Origin: RGIG1681 sp017467625
Lineage (GTDB): Bacteria; Bacillota; Clostridia; Christensenellales; UBA1242
Assembly (NCBI GenBank): GCA_017467625.1
Contig: JAFUSN010000002.1
Span: 1-64,000 of the forward strand
Length of the DNA: 64,000 nt
Direction: 5' to 3'
This document shows, one piece after another, positions 33,564 to 43,219 of the stretch. The number at the start of each line of letters is the position of its first letter. The first letter of the stretch is position 1. The translations under genes and the position numbers were made by a program. Under the pieces are notes generated by a model that saw nothing but the letters and a program-made list of their open reading frames with translations, was not told where the DNA came from and ran no database searches.

Positions 33564-33784
33564 TGTCATTCTGAGTAAGCGAAGCGCACCGAAGAATCTC
33601 ATATAAACAATCAACCCTCTCACAAGTTGGCACAAAAGATTTTTCGTAAGAAAAAGATTTTCGTTTGGTGCCAGAGTGGCGAAGGGTATGGCGACGAAAT
33701 AAAAAGAACCATAAACAAATGGTGCTTTTGTTGACCGAGCCATTAGCCCGGAGACGTGTCATTCTGAGCTTGCCGAAGAATCCC
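33564..33784. repeat. Composite repeat block with TGTCATTCTGAG units
   Basis: Two direct copies of a TGTCATTCTGAG...GAAGAATC unit (33564-33600 and 33757-33784) flank a segment that contains dispersed repeat copy 2 and ends in GAGCCATTAGCCCGGAG. Repeats of the form GTCATTCTGAG...GAAGAATC are familiar to me as dispersed intergenic repeats in other genomes. The block is non-coding. Confidence 0.7.
33617..33685 (-). repeat. Dispersed repeat, copy 2 (reverse)
   Basis: Reverse-complement match to 7915-7984, with the same GGCAC/GTGCC ends and central unit, differing at a few positions such as CA/TT in the middle. Confidence 0.75.
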
Positions 33785-33800
33785 AGATTTTAAACACAAA

Positions 33801-33832
33801 AAAACAACTTATCTAAAACGATAAGTTGTTTT
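33801..33832 (-). terminator. Terminator of the 34292-33853 operon
   Basis: AAAACAACTTATC / GATAAGTTGTTTT stem with a six-base loop and T-runs on both strands. Confidence 0.85.
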
Positions 33833-33852
33833 TATTTTATGCGAACTAAATT

Positions 33853-34281
33853 TTATTTATTGTTTTTAACCTTATTCATAATTGATGCCCAAACTTCATC
33901 TTCTTGAGCACGTTTTTCTTGAGCAAGTGCTTCTGTTGAAATTTTTTCAACCTTTCCGGTTTGCTCTTGAGCTTGTTCAATCATATTGAGAAGGGCCTGG
34001 GTTGTTAAAATATTTTTTGAAAGTTCAGGATTTTTTTCTATTGTTTCCTTAACTCTTTCTTTCAATGCTTCAGGGTTGTCCAAAACATCACCAAATGTTT
34101 CCGCAACTTCTTTTAAAAAGGCTTCATTGTTATTTGGCAAGCTTTCAGTAGCGTCTAAAATTGCTCTAGTTTCCATGACTGTTTCAAGTTCGTCATCGGT
34201 TGGCGCAAAACTTGGGTCTTGTTTAAAAAGTTCAAGTTCTTCAGGTGTAAATAATTCAGTGTTAAATTCATTATTTTCCAT
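33853..34281 (-). CDS. Acidic hypothetical protein
   Basis: 142 residues, strongly acidic N-terminal half (EFNTELFTPEELELFKQDPS), helical, no membrane segment and no motif recognised. AGGAGG lies 6 bases before the ATG. It follows the 467-residue gene by 10 bases. Probably a partner of it. Function unknown. Confidence 0.72.
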   Translation of the reverse strand: MENNEFNTELFTPEELELFKQDPSFAPTDDELETVMETRAILDATESLPNNNEAFLKEVAETFGDVLDNPEALKERVKETIEKNPELSKNILTTQALLNMIEQAQEQTGKVEKISTEALAQEKRAQEDEVWASIMNKVKNNK

Positions 34282-34291
34282 AAATTTCCTC

Positions 34292-35695
34292 CTAAATCAT
34301 TGCATGGCCGCTAGATGTAAGTTCTGTTTGAATTTTTGATTTCATATCGGCTGCACTCATTCCTAGGGCAGTAAGATTTGCCCTAGCAGCACGGATGTGT
34401 TGGAGTGAGTTTTCAATTTCAGTTGATGTACTTGATATTTCATTTGTAATCTTGTCATTTGTAACTTCATGTCTGAATGATTCGCGTTTATTGATGTATG
34501 CTTCAGCTAAAGGCTCTCTTTGAATTTGTACCTTTTGTCTAATATCATTAAGCATAATTCCTTGATTAGCTGGTGAAATGCTAGTTGTTGCAGTAACACC
34601 GGCTTCAATATTTGCCAAAACAGTAGGATCATGTTTATTGTAATTATTAAAGGCATTTTCATTAACGGGAGTCCAATCGGCTCTTGAGCTATTGGATGTA
34701 TTCCAACTATGTAATGTACTCTTTATTTGTGTGTTAATGGCATCAATTTGCATCTTTTCTGTTGTAGTTGACATTTTATTATCCAACATTTTTTCAACGC
34801 CATTAACTGGATCAGTCATTACTGTTGGTTCCGTGATTTTGGTTAAATCATCAAAAGTTACGCAGTCAAGATATTGAGTAAAAATCTTCTTTTGAGTGGC
34901 TGATAAACTACTTCCTCTTGGACCAGTTATTAATCGCATAACATCATCATATTCTTGAGCAATATCAGATAATAATTCTGCAACTTTGTTTTCATTGATA
35001 ATTTTCTTGCCTTCAGCCATTTTTTTGTTAACAGCATTAATTTGTTTTCTTAAAAAGGCCTTGGTTGAGGTAGGTGTGGCTGGATCATTAACCATAGCTT
35101 CAAGATCTCTGAGTTTACCTGGATGATCCATTAAATATTCAATTTCTTTGTCAGTGAAGTCTTGATGAGTGTGAACTTTATCTGCATTCATTGAATCTGC
35201 ATCATTTTGATTTTGAATTTGTTCATCTTGAGCAAAATTTTCTTCTTGAGCAAGACGGATTCTTTGCTTTTGAATTTTATGTTTTGCCCACGCACTTTTA
35301 AAGATAGGAATTGCTGCAAGTAAACCTATTCCAGTGACTGAAAGAGTAACGCCAGCAATCATTTTGAAAAATTGACCCCATGTTCCTTCAGCAGTTTTTG
35401 CTTTTATTTCATCAATTTCACCATTTTCTACCGCGCCATTCAATAATCTTAAGGTTGCTGTTTCCTTTGTGTATCCAAGGGTGTTTGCTCGCAAAAGTTT
35501 ACTTAATTTAGTTCTAGCTTTCATAATTCTTGTAAGCATTTCATCATATTGTTTGTAAACTTTTTTATGAGCGGGATTTTTTGGATTGAGTTTATCCATT
35601 TTTGCCTTGTAGTAGTCATAAGCGGCAGTGAGTTGAGGAATATTCATTTCATTGAGATTAGCGTTATTTTTAGCCGCGTTTTGTTTATATGCCAT
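34292..35695 (-). CDS. Single-TM, coiled-coil hypothetical protein
   Basis: 467 residues. An N-terminal helical region (1-105) precedes one hydrophobic segment (about 110-132: MIAGVTLSVTGIGLLAAIPI), then a long helical region with Gln-rich and Asn-rich linkers. No enzyme motif. It is anchored in the membrane, if the segment is real, with the larger part on one side. AGGAG lies 7 bases before the ATG. Two-gene operon with the acidic gene downstream. Unrecognised family. Confidence 0.72.
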   Translation of the reverse strand: MAYKQNAAKNNANLNEMNIPQLTAAYDYYKAKMDKLNPKNPAHKKVYKQYDEMLTRIMKARTKLSKLLRANTLGYTKETATLRLLNGAVENGEIDEIKAKTAEGTWGQFFKMIAGVTLSVTGIGLLAAIPIFKSAWAKHKIQKQRIRLAQEENFAQDEQIQNQNDADSMNADKVHTHQDFTDKEIEYLMDHPGKLRDLEAMVNDPATPTSTKAFLRKQINAVNKKMAEGKKIINENKVAELLSDIAQEYDDVMRLITGPRGSSLSATQKKIFTQYLDCVTFDDLTKITEPTVMTDPVNGVEKMLDNKMSTTTEKMQIDAINTQIKSTLHSWNTSNSSRADWTPVNENAFNNYNKHDPTVLANIEAGVTATTSISPANQGIMLNDIRQKVQIQREPLAEAYINKRESFRHEVTNDKITNEISSTSTEIENSLQHIRAARANLTALGMSAADMKSKIQTELTSSGHAMI

Positions 35696-35740
35696 AATTT
35701 TTCTCCTTTTTTTACTTTAAGTAAAACTTCTAGTAGCTTT

Positions 35741-35769
35741 ATTAAACCATAACCAAAGGCAAAAGTCAA
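35741..35769 (-). promoter_or_regulatory. Promoter of the 34292 operon
   Basis: Minus-strand TTGACT (35764-35769), 17-base spacer, TTTAAT (35741-35746). Confidence 0.6.
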
Positions 35770-35868
35770 TATTTTTCGCGTAAAAATTCGCCATTTGGGG
35801 TTGGTTTTGACCAATTTTAATAATTTTTAATTATTATGCGCATGAATTTAGGTTTTAATCAACTAAAA

Positions 35869-35888
35869 AAGCGAAGCAAAAGCTTCGC
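35869..35888 (-). terminator. Terminator of dnaD-dnaI operon
   Basis: GCGAAGC / GCTTCGC stem with TTTT loop and T-run on the minus strand. Confidence 0.8.
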
Positions 35889-35892
35889 AAAA

Positions 35893-36822
35893 TTAAACTC
35901 GCAAATCATCTCCCAAAATTTGAAGACGCACACTTGTCTTTTTATTGAAAATTCTTGAATAAATTCTTTCGCCATAATAGTCCATAATTTGCGATGGCAA
36001 CAGGTTTGTTGTTATCACGGTTGGACGGGCAAAGCGTTCACGCTCTGACAAAAGCAGGTAAAGATAATCAAACACAACATCTTTATATGGTGGTTCGGTT
36101 CCAAGGTCATCCACAACAAGCAAATCGGCTTCAACAAGTGGAGCAAAAAATGCTTCTTTTTGGCTGCTGAAGGTGGTGTGATATTTCAAAAACATTGAAC
36201 TCATTTCATAGGCTGAAACAAACAAAACTTCAAAGCCTTTTTTTGCAATTTCACCAGCAATGCACTTTGCTGAAAATGTTTTTCCAACCCCGGTTTTTCC
36301 TTGAAAAATTAAATTTTTTGAAGTTGGAAATTTTTCGCACCAAAGTTCAAGTTTGTTTTTAAGCTTTTCAAAAAATTCACTCTGTTGTTTGTTTTTTGCG
36401 GTTGTTTCAAAATTTTTTAAAGTTAAAATTTCACCATTTCCAAGCCCTGATGCTTTTAAAATTTCTTCGGTTCTTCTGCGCTTGAAACACTGACACATAA
36501 CCCCATTAACAAATCCAACATCATTGCACTTTTTGCATTCAAATTTTGGTTCAAGGTCTGCTTCAGAAATTCCAAGTTTTTTCAAAACCAAAAGTTTTCT
36601 GTTTTGAGTTTCCAACAAAACTTTTTCAAGATCTTTAGTGTTTTCACCATTGGTTTTTGCACTTGCAATTTTTAAAATAAGTTCCTTTTCAAGAGAATTT
36701 AAGTCATGATAAACCCTTGAGCCTTGGGCCCTTGCTTGTGCAGCTTTTGCACGCGCATCGGCTCGTTCTCTTTTGACTTTAAACTCATTTTCAATTTGGC
36801 TGTTAATTTTGTTTAAATCCAT
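35893..36822 (-). CDS. DnaI/DnaC-type helicase loader
   Basis: 309 residues. The N-terminal region is helical and carries a zinc-ribbon-like cluster (CKKC and CQC around 97-115). The AAA+ domain has Walker A QGKTGVGKTFSAK (about 177), Walker B LLVVDDLGTEP, and an arginine-finger region YSRIF. Such proteins load the replicative helicase onto DNA. It lies 18 bases downstream of a DnaD-like gene, supporting a role in replication initiation. It could also be a phage-type replication protein, but the location near dnaA favours the cellular role. Confidence 0.88.
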   Translation of the reverse strand: MDLNKINSQIENEFKVKRERADARAKAAQARAQGSRVYHDLNSLEKELILKIASAKTNGENTKDLEKVLLETQNRKLLVLKKLGISEADLEPKFECKKCNDVGFVNGVMCQCFKRRRTEEILKASGLGNGEILTLKNFETTAKNKQQSEFFEKLKNKLELWCEKFPTSKNLIFQGKTGVGKTFSAKCIAGEIAKKGFEVLFVSAYEMSSMFLKYHTTFSSQKEAFFAPLVEADLLVVDDLGTEPPYKDVVFDYLYLLLSERERFARPTVITTNLLPSQIMDYYGERIYSRIFNKKTSVRLQILGDDLRV

Positions 36823-36840
36823 AATTTTCCTTTGTTAAAA

Positions 36841-38289
36841 TTAAATTTCAACATCATCAAGTGAATCAAAAACCGCCGCAAATTCTTCAGAAGAATATTC
36901 TCTGCGATCAACATTGTTTCTGATGCTTTTTTGTGATTTTGGAGTTTGATTTGTTTCAAGCTGGGCTTTAACTTCATTTGTTTGATGTTTGTTAGCTGTG
37001 TGAAGTCCAGATAGAATTTTGTTCATGTAAGCAATTGGGTTTGCCGTTCCTTTTGAACTTTTTGCAACAAGCAAAATTGCATCTTGTTCAAAGCCCCAAT
37101 CATTCGTCCAAGTTCGATATAAATCTCTGTCAAAACTTGAAACTGAACGAAGAAGCCCAAGCGTGTCCAAAACTTCACGAATTTGCTCATCATTAGCCAA
37201 AATTTCAGCAATATACTCATCAATAGCTTCCATTGAAACAAGGCCAAGTTTAAAGAATTTTTGAACAATTGTGTTCATTCCGTCAAGAGTTCTAAGGTTT
37301 TGTTTGAAAGCATAATTGCTAATAAATTCAAGAGTTTCTTTTTCATATCCTTTTTGAATCCAGTCTGAAATATAAACATTGACAACATTTTCAAGGTCGC
37401 CAAAATAAAGTCCCAAATTTTTTGTTACAGATTTTGCAATTTCAAAAAGCAACTCTTTTCTTGAAGAATAGTTTGAAATTTCTTCAATTGAAAAAAGTTT
37501 TTGTTCGTAATATTTTGTGAGCGTTTCATCAAGACGATTAAATCCACCATGTTTTTTGAGCGATTTTGCAACTTCAATAATGGCTCCATGGGTGAAACCA
37601 AGGCTGTTTTTCCATTTGAGATACATGTTGCGCTCATCAATGTCGGCTTCACGCTTAATTCCAAGTGCAGACAAAATTTGTTTAATTTCAGCGCTTGATT
37701 TATCTTGTTCAATAAACTTTGCCTCAACTGTTTCATAGGTTTTTAATCCCTGATGAGCAAAATCTCTTGCAACTGCCAAAATGTATGGATAGCCAACAGA
37801 AGTTGATTTGTTTTTTACGCAATATCTAATTATCATTATGAGAGCTTCTGGCTCAAAGTGATAAACCTCCATAAGTGAGTAATATTCATTAAATTCAATT
37901 GGAGTAACCATTCTATCACAAATTGCTTCTTCAACCATTTTGTTAAAATCAGCATATTTGTCTTTATTTCTAATTTTAACGCTTCCTGAGTGTGCACGAA
38001 CTGGCAAATAACGAACCTCATATGGATTTGCTGAAACCACTTGAACAAGCCCCATTTCTTGCCAATATGAAAACGCTTTTTCAACATCTGCTTGGCTGAG
38101 CGATAAAACCTTGCAAATTGTTTCCATATTGTTATCAGTTGAGCTTGTGTTTGCGCAAAGTGTAAGACCGTAAAGGTAAACTTTAACGGCATCACCAGTT
38201 GCACCCGGCAAAAATTCGTTTAAAAAAGTGTTGTCAATAACCGTATAGTTGTCTAGCACAAGTTTGCTTGAAAATGAACAAAACGCCAA
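36841..38289 (-). CDS. DnaD-domain replication initiation protein
   Basis: 482 residues with an N-terminal winged-helix-like region and at least two DnaD/DnaB2-type domains in the middle (around 125-200 and 265-340), where YISDWIQKGYEKETLEFISNY and related segments occur. It is translated from TTG 38289, because AGGAGG lies 9 bases upstream and no ATG fits. Together with the AAA+ loader downstream it forms a dnaD-dnaI type operon. It probably remodels DNA or recruits helicase. The duplication gives a longer protein than the usual 230-residue DnaD. Confidence 0.82.
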   Translation of the reverse strand: MAFCSFSSKLVLDNYTVIDNTFLNEFLPGATGDAVKVYLYGLTLCANTSSTDNNMETICKVLSLSQADVEKAFSYWQEMGLVQVVSANPYEVRYLPVRAHSGSVKIRNKDKYADFNKMVEEAICDRMVTPIEFNEYYSLMEVYHFEPEALIMIIRYCVKNKSTSVGYPYILAVARDFAHQGLKTYETVEAKFIEQDKSSAEIKQILSALGIKREADIDERNMYLKWKNSLGFTHGAIIEVAKSLKKHGGFNRLDETLTKYYEQKLFSIEEISNYSSRKELLFEIAKSVTKNLGLYFGDLENVVNVYISDWIQKGYEKETLEFISNYAFKQNLRTLDGMNTIVQKFFKLGLVSMEAIDEYIAEILANDEQIREVLDTLGLLRSVSSFDRDLYRTWTNDWGFEQDAILLVAKSSKGTANPIAYMNKILSGLHTANKHQTNEVKAQLETNQTPKSQKSIRNNVDRREYSSEEFAAVFDSLDDVEI

Positions 38290-38328
38290 AGTTTGTGTCC
38301 TCCTACAATCCCATTTTATTTGATTTTA

Positions 38329-38348
38329 ATTATAAACATGTTTATAAT
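38329..38348. promoter_or_regulatory. 20-bp perfect palindrome in divergent dnaD/sbcD spacer
   Basis: ATTATAAACATGTTTATAAT, a perfect 20-base palindrome with a -10-like TATAAT on each strand. The core AAACATGTTT resembles Gram-positive LexA boxes (GAACATATGTTC type), so an SOS-like or other repressor site is possible. Confidence 0.55.
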
Positions 38349-38422
38349 AACACTTGTAAAGCAAAAATTCAACAATAAATTTCAAACTTTGAATTAAGTT
38401 TTGAATGTTGTAGGGGGAAACC

Positions 38423-39601
38423 GTGAAATTTTTACATACTTCAGATTGGCATCTTGGAGCAAAAACAAATGGTAAAGATCGTCTTGACGAACAAAAACGA
38501 GTTCTTGACGAAATTTTGTCAATTGCAAATTATGAGAATATTGATTGCGTGATAGTTGCTGGTGATGTTTTCAACACAGCAAATCCATCAGCCGATGCAG
38601 AAGAATTGTTTTTTGAAACAATTGAAAAATTTTCTAATGGAGGAGACAGGTTTGTTTTTGTTTTAGCTGGAAACCATGACGATCCAACAAGGCTTGCAGC
38701 AGGGCTTCCACTTGCTGAAAAACACAATATTGCACTTGTTAGTGATTTAAACAAACTTAATGAAGCTCGTTTCAAAAAGAATGGTGTTGTGAGCGTTGTT
38801 GAAACCGGAAAGGGATATCTTAAATTAAAAAAGAACGAAGAAATTGTAACCATTGCATATCTTCCATATCCAAGTGAATCAAGGATAACCGAAAAAGTTT
38901 TTGATGACAGTGAAGAACTTTCTTATGCTGAAAAAGTTGCAAGATGGGCTGAAATTGGAGCTGGCGGTTTTGATGAAAAAGGATTTAATGTGTTTGTGTC
39001 GCACCTGTTTTTAGTTGGTTCAAAAACCGGAACGGGAACTGTTCGTGTTGGTGACATTTTGGCCGTTCCATCAAATATGCTTCCAAAGGCAAGTTACACC
39101 GCACTTGGCCACATTCATCGCCATCAAGAAGTTGCAAAAAATATGTTCTATTCCGGGGCAATAACAAAGCTTGCCGTTTCAGATAAAGAACTTTCAGTTA
39201 TTGCATTTGAAAGTGAAAATGGAGTGCTTGCTTCACTTGAAAAAATTCCACTTCAAACCCCACAAAAATATGAAAGAGTTGTCGTTTCATCAATTGAAGA
39301 AGCTCGCCAAAAACTTTCAGAATTTGATGACGGAGATATTGTTGAACTTGTAATTAAAACAGAAGTTCCACTTTCTGCTTTGGAACTTAAACAACTTAAA
39401 AAAGATTTTGCCTGCATTTCAACCGTTGGAATTATTCACGGTGATTTTGATGTGCAAGAAACTGATAAAAAGAAAAGAAAACTTATGAGCGATGCCGAAC
39501 TTTTTAAAGAATTTTATAAAAAAGTTCGGGGCATTGAACCAACTGATGACTTAATCCAGATGTTTGTAAGTTTGAAAGGAGGCGAAGATGAAACCAATTA
39601 A
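38423..39601 (+). CDS. sbcD: Exonuclease SbcCD, D subunit
   Basis: 392 residues, Mre11-type nuclease. Metal-binding motifs visible: DWHLG (8-12), VAGDVFNTANP, GNHDD, and HIHRH at about 230-234. It starts at GTG 38423 after AGGGGG. The C-terminal cap domain is present. It overlaps sbcC by 14 bases. With SbcC it cuts hairpins and DNA ends. All catalytic positions seem intact. Confidence 0.95.
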   Translation: MKFLHTSDWHLGAKTNGKDRLDEQKRVLDEILSIANYENIDCVIVAGDVFNTANPSADAEELFFETIEKFSNGGDRFVFVLAGNHDDPTRLAAGLPLAEKHNIALVSDLNKLNEARFKKNGVVSVVETGKGYLKLKKNEEIVTIAYLPYPSESRITEKVFDDSEELSYAEKVARWAEIGAGGFDEKGFNVFVSHLFLVGSKTGTGTVRVGDILAVPSNMLPKASYTALGHIHRHQEVAKNMFYSGAITKLAVSDKELSVIAFESENGVLASLEKIPLQTPQKYERVVVSSIEEARQKLSEFDDGDIVELVIKTEVPLSALELKQLKKDFACISTVGIIHGDFDVQETDKKKRKLMSDAELFKEFYKKVRGIEPTDDLIQMFVSLKGGEDETN

Positions 39602-42600
39602 ACTTGAAATTGAAGGATTGAACAGTTTTGAAGGTAAGGAAACGCTTGATTTTTCAGCACTTGGCGAAGGAGTATTTGGAATTTTTGGAAAAACCGGGAG
39701 TGGAAAATCAACAATTTTAGATGCAATTACACTTGCGCTTTATGGCGGAACTGAAAGAAGCAAACAAAACATTGATTTTGTGAACACAAAGCGCAAAAAA
39801 GCAGTGGTTTCTTTTGAATTTGAAATCAATGGTTCAAGGGGCAAAAAAAAGTATTTCATCACAAGAACCTTTGAAATTAAAAAAGCTGGGGTTGAATCTG
39901 ATGCGGAACTTTATGAAACGCAAGATGATGATAAAATTTTAATTGCCGAAGGGACTGCTAAAGTTAATGCAAAAATTTTTGATATTGTTGGTCTTGGCGA
40001 AAGGGAATTTTCAAAATGTATTGCGCTCCCACAAGGTGAATTTTCAGCATTTTTAAAAGCAAAGCCAAGTGAAAGAACCGAAATTATGAGCAACATTTTT
40101 GATCTTTCAGATTATGGCGAAAAACTTTCACAAAAAGTCAAGGAAAAACTTAATGAATTTGATAAGGAAGTTTCATCACTTGAGTCGGGGCTTGAAATGG
40201 TTGCTTATGCAACAAATGAAGCCGTTGAAGAAAGAAAAAAAGTTACAACGGATTCTCTTGAAAACTACAATCAAAAAAGCGAACTATTAAAGCAAAAAAG
40301 TGAGCTTTATGCAGAGAAACAGAAGACAGAAGAAAAACAAATTAAATTAGTTGAAATTGAAAATAAATTATCAAAAATTAATGAAAATCAAGCAGAAATG
40401 GAACTTCTCGCTGATGAAATTGCAAAAAATTTAACAGCTAATGAAATTAAAAGTGATTATGAAAAACTTAAAAAAACAAGGGAAGATGTTGCTTCGTTAA
40501 CTGAAAAAATTGCCTCACTCAATGAGGTTCAGTTAAAGGCAAAATCCGAGGCTGAAGAAGCGGCAATTGATCTTGAAAATTACCAAAGTGAATTCACTTC
40601 AAAAACTGCAGAACTTCAAGCAAAACTTTTGAGGTTAGATGATCTTCGTAAACTTGATGAAGAGCTTAAAAATTTGCAAAAAGAAAAAGAAGATACCGCT
40701 GCTGAAATTATTGAAAAGAAAGCAGAGGTTTTAAATAAAAATGAAGCCAATGAATTTGTGCAAAAAAATCTTGATGAAATTCAGGAAAAAATTGATAAAA
40801 TTGATGACTTTATTGATGCAAATAAGCCTGATGTTGATTTAAGTTACGCTTTAGAGCAAACAAAGGGCATTGAAAGTGAAATTATTTTAATTGATGAAAT
40901 TTATGCAAAGGTTGAGGCGTTGATTGATCAAACTGAAGCGGATTTAAAGAGTGTTCAAGAAGAATATAACAGCGCAATTGCATCTGAAAAACAATTTCAG
41001 GCGCAGCGTGAAAAAATTCAAGGATCAATTGAAGTTGCTTTTGAAAATGATGATTCAACCAATTTCAAAAAACTTCGCAGCTGTGAAAAACAACTTGTTG
41101 GAATGCATGAAGTTCAAGTTAATGTTAAAGACCTTGATGAACAAATTGCAAGAATTGACCTTGACACAGATAATCGATTGGCAACAATATCAATGCTTGA
41201 TGGTCAAATTGATGAAGCTAATGCAAAACTTAATGAAATGGAAGATGGCGTCATTCAAGCTGAGGTGCTTTTGAATCAAGCTCGTGATTCAAGAGAAGAG
41301 GTTTTGGGTGAAAATGTTGTTTCGCTTATTTCGGAACACTTAAATATTGGTGATGAATGTCCAGTTTGTTCATCTAGGGTCAATCAAAAAATTTATGGAA
41401 ATCATTTTGATTTAATGGCTCTTGATGGTGAGGTTGAAAACGCAAAAACAAATGTTAAGGGCAGACGATTTGAAAGAGATAGAGCTTTTGTTGAAGTTAT
41501 TTCACTCAAAGCGAGGTATGAGTTTGAGAAAGCACAGGTTGAAATTAACAGAAGTGAAATCAAAAAGCTTCAAGAAGCCCGTGGAAAACTTTTTCAAAAG
41601 TTTGTTGATAACAATGATGATAGTGAAGCAAATTTTGAAAAGCTTCAAACACTTGTTGAAAATGCGGCAAATAGCCTAGAGGAACTTATTAATCTTCAAG
41701 ATTCAATTAGGGAGGCTGAAGAGCGCACAACAATTTTAAAAGTTCAAGCTGGAACCAAAGTTACAATTTACAAAAATTATCTTGAAAGTTTAATTGATGT
41801 TATTTATGAACTTCAAAAGAAAAAGGCGGAACGCGAGTTTGCAATTTATAATGTTAATGCTAAATATGAAAACTTAAAAGAATATAAGCAACAAATTGCA
41901 GATGGTAAAAACATAGAAATTATTATTGACGGAAAAAAGGAAGAGAGAGCAAAGCTTCGCGAAAAACAAAATGAAATCAATAAAGAATTTGTTGAAACTC
42001 AAAAAGAAGTTGTTGCTGCAACGGGCAAACTTGAATTTTTATCTGAAAAACTCAATAGTCTTGAAAAACAAATTTTTGGTGTAAAAACAAAAATTGTGAC
42101 TAGTGGTGTTCCTGAAGGTGTTTCAATTGATGAAGAAAAGGAACAAACCATTAAAGCCATTGAAGAACTTAAGTTTAATTTTGATGCTAAGCAAAGCAAG
42201 TTATATTCATCTCGTGAGCTCGTTTCAAGAACTGAAAGTGATTACACAATCAGCTTAACGCTTATAAATGAGAAGCGTGATGAAATTGAAAAACTTGAAG
42301 CTGATGTTGCAAGGCGAATGATTGACGCAAACTTTAAGAGTGATGAAGAACTTGAAAAAATGTTTATAACAAGTTCTGAACTTCAAATTAAGAAAAATAA
42401 GCTTGATGAATTTAACAGTGAAAAACGCATTTTGGAAATTCAAAAAGCGGAAATTGAAAAAGAGATTACTGAAAAAGTTGATAAAACTGAAATTGAAAAT
42501 CTTGAAAAAGAAATTCAAAGTTTAAATGAAGAAGTTAAAACTTTATCGCAAGAAGTTGGCAAAAATAATGCAGATTTTGATAGGATTTTGGCGGATAATG

Positions 42601-43148
42601 CAAAATTTAATGAAATTTCAACAAAACTTGCAGTCGCAAAACATGGCTATGACAATGCAAAAGAGCTTTCAACTGTGCTCAAAGGAAAGGCGCTTGCTGA
42701 GTTTGTTGCTGAGGAATATTTAGATGAAATTACAACCTCTGCCAATAAAAAACTAGATTTGCTTATGGATGGCAAATATACGCTTTTATTTAAAGATAAA
42801 GAATTTATTGTTCAAGAAAATTTAAATGATGGACTTGAAAGATCCGCAGGAACGCTTTCTGGTGGTGAAACTTTCCTTGTTAGTTTAAGTTTGGCACTTT
42901 CAATTTCTGAAGCAATTTCACTTCTTTCGGCAAGGAGTATGGATTTCTTCTTCCTTGATGAAGGTTTTGGAACTCTTGATGCAGACTTGTGCGAGGCTGT
43001 TGTTGGCGCACTTTATAAACTTGAAAGCCAAAATTTAAAAATTGGTCTTATTTCACATGTTAAAGAACTTGAAGAATCAATTAAAAACAAAGTTTTAGTT
43101 TCAAAAGATACAAAAGGCTCACATATAAAAATTGCACATAGTTTATAA
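39588..43148 (+). CDS. sbcC: Exonuclease SbcCD, C subunit (SMC-like ATPase)
   Basis: 1186 residues, a Rad50/SMC-like ATPase. N-terminal Walker A GKTGSGKSTILDAI (about 35-48), long antiparallel coiled coil with a zinc hook DECPVCSS (about residue 590), and C-terminal signature TLSGGETFLVSLSLALS with Walker B FFLDEGFGTLD. It bridges DNA ends and drives SbcD. The length is typical of Bacillota. Translation is coupled to sbcD through the overlap. Confidence 0.95.
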   Translation: MKPIKLEIEGLNSFEGKETLDFSALGEGVFGIFGKTGSGKSTILDAITLALYGGTERSKQNIDFVNTKRKKAVVSFEFEINGSRGKKKYFITRTFEIKKAGVESDAELYETQDDDKILIAEGTAKVNAKIFDIVGLGEREFSKCIALPQGEFSAFLKAKPSERTEIMSNIFDLSDYGEKLSQKVKEKLNEFDKEVSSLESGLEMVAYATNEAVEERKKVTTDSLENYNQKSELLKQKSELYAEKQKTEEKQIKLVEIENKLSKINENQAEMELLADEIAKNLTANEIKSDYEKLKKTREDVASLTEKIASLNEVQLKAKSEAEEAAIDLENYQSEFTSKTAELQAKLLRLDDLRKLDEELKNLQKEKEDTAAEIIEKKAEVLNKNEANEFVQKNLDEIQEKIDKIDDFIDANKPDVDLSYALEQTKGIESEIILIDEIYAKVEALIDQTEADLKSVQEEYNSAIASEKQFQAQREKIQGSIEVAFENDDSTNFKKLRSCEKQLVGMHEVQVNVKDLDEQIARIDLDTDNRLATISMLDGQIDEANAKLNEMEDGVIQAEVLLNQARDSREEVLGENVVSLISEHLNIGDECPVCSSRVNQKIYGNHFDLMALDGEVENAKTNVKGRRFERDRAFVEVISLKARYEFEKAQVEINRSEIKKLQEARGKLFQKFVDNNDDSEANFEKLQTLVENAANSLEELINLQDSIREAEERTTILKVQAGTKVTIYKNYLESLIDVIYELQKKKAEREFAIYNVNAKYENLKEYKQQIADGKNIEIIIDGKKEERAKLREKQNEINKEFVETQKEVVAATGKLEFLSEKLNSLEKQIFGVKTKIVTSGVPEGVSIDEEKEQTIKAIEELKFNFDAKQSKLYSSRELVSRTESDYTISLTLINEKRDEIEKLEADVARRMIDANFKSDEELEKMFITSSELQIKKNKLDEFNSEKRILEIQKAEIEKEITEKVDKTEIENLEKEIQSLNEEVKTLSQEVGKNNADFDRILADNAKFNEISTKLAVAKHGYDNAKELSTVLKGKALAEFVAEEYLDEITTSANKKLDLLMDGKYTLLFKDKEFIVQENLNDGLERSAGTLSGGETFLVSLSLALSISEAISLLSARSMDFFFLDEGFGTLDADLCEAVVGALYKLESQNLKIGLISHVKELEESIKNKVLVSKDTKGSHIKIAHSL

Positions 43149-43190
43149 ATTCATATTTTGCCTATTTACGTTTGTATTAAACGAGTGTAT

Positions 43191-43196
43191 TATAAT
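43191..43196 (+). promoter_or_regulatory. -10 element before small peptide gene
   Basis: TATAAT 24 bases before the ATG of the 33-codon gene; no good -35 at 17 bases (TTTACG at 20). Confidence 0.35.
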
Positions 43197-43219
43197 GAAT
43201 AATGAGTAACGGGTGAGTT

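Larger units (their letters stand above)
33424..33852. other. Gene-free repeat region
   Basis: It contains a terminator at 33449-33485, the composite repeat (33564-33784) and a bidirectional terminator (33801-33832). No protein-coding gene is supported; the frames there run through repeats. Confidence 0.7.

Noticed and set aside
33505..33762. Two overlapping minus-strand frames of about 80 codons
   Set aside because: They run through the repeat block, have no Shine-Dalgarno, and their translation is repeat-derived.
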